Positions 6,322 to 6,446 of a stretch of 6,446 nucleotides of DNA are shown here, piece after piece. The stretch lies in the NCBI GenBank assembly GCA_029865285.1, contig JAOUHE010000097.1:1-6446 (forward strand). The letters run 5' to 3'. The notes beneath the pieces are model-generated. The model was not told the DNA's origin, ran no database searches, and saw only the letters and a program-made list of their open reading frames with translations. The translations under genes were made by a program, and so were the position numbers. Numbering within the stretch: the stretch's first letter is position 1; every line of letters starts with the position of its first letter. This stretch comes from Chloroflexota bacterium. Its GTDB lineage: Bacteria; Chloroflexota; Limnocylindria; QHBO01.

Positions 6322-6446
6322 AGGCGAGCGGCCATGAAGGTGGCGAGATCTGCGACCCGGCAGCTGTAGCCCCACTCGTTGTCGTACCAGGCGACCACCT
6401 TGAGCAGGTTCTCCCCGACGACCATTGTGGAGGCGCCGTCCACGAA
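6318..6446 (-). CDS. gap: Glyceraldehyde-3-phosphate dehydrogenase, C-terminal fragment (5' end outside window)
   Basis: The last 42 codons and the stop of a minus-strand gene enter from the right edge. They encode FVDGASTMVVGENLLKVVAW, then YDNEWGYSCRVADLATFMAARL. The AWYDNEWGYS block is the near-invariant C-terminal signature of phosphorylating GAPDH, which oxidises glyceraldehyde-3-phosphate to 1,3-bisphosphoglycerate with NAD(P)+. The catalytic Cys and the NAD-binding domain are off-window, so cofactor preference cannot be judged. The TGA stop (6320-6318) overlaps the pgk GTG, placing gap first of the genes seen in this glycolytic operon. Its promoter must lie to the right of the window. 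Confidence 0.96.
   Translation of the reverse strand, partial: FVDGASTMVVGENLLKVVAWYDNEWGYSCRVADLATFMAARL

Noticed and set aside
5212..6369. A 385-codon plus-strand open frame antisense to pgk
   Set aside because: The opposite strand is an intact phosphoglycerate kinase with all motifs; the His/Gly/Arg-rich translation looks like a codon shadow.
6322..6375. An 18-residue N-terminal extension of pgk from ATG 6375
   Set aside because: It would be read entirely within the gap C-terminal coding region, and PGK proteins start at about the GTG 6321 position.

Overview
This is an ordinary-looking chromosomal window from a high-GC bacterium (roughly two thirds G+C by eye). It holds six protein-coding genes, packed almost end to end. 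I see no RNA genes, mobile elements, CRISPR arrays or long repeats. Three things suggest a Chloroflexota-like lineage (Limnocylindria or relatives), with Actinobacteriota as the alternative: the VanW-domain protein with a GGICSTSTT motif, the ribosomal protein S20 with a long Lys/Ala tail, and the GC content. This is a weak inference. Nothing in the window is a decisive taxonomic marker.

Left part (1-1876, minus strand): a 625-codon, 3'-truncated gene for a membrane-anchored cell-wall protein with peptidoglycan-binding-like repeats and a VanW domain (YoaR type). A 142-bp divergent intergenic region (1877-2018) follows. It carries a good extended -10 promoter and a small leader hairpin facing right.

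Middle part (2019-3039, plus strand): rpsT (30S ribosomal protein S20, GTG start, about 80-residue basic C-terminal extension). Thirteen bases later comes a MOSC-domain protein of the YiiM-like kind. Its stop codon overlaps the stop codon of the convergent methyltransferase gene inside one CTAG palindrome.

Right part (3036-6446, minus strand): a glycolytic operon read right to left, gap (only the last 42 codons are in the window) - pgk - eno - class I SAM-dependent methyltransferase. Every junction can be read as a 4-nt GTGA or ATGA start/stop overlap, so the genes are probably translationally coupled. GAPDH, phosphoglycerate kinase and enolase catalyse the lower-glycolysis steps from glyceraldehyde-3-phosphate to phosphoenolpyruvate. 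The mutase (gpm) and triose-phosphate isomerase (tpiA) that often sit in such operons are not between these genes. The methyltransferase has no known link to glycolysis.

I did not find a convincing new biological system. The points most worth a second look are the S20 tail, the coupled methyltransferase, the shared CTAG stop, the variant VanW active-site-like motif and the divergent promoter region.
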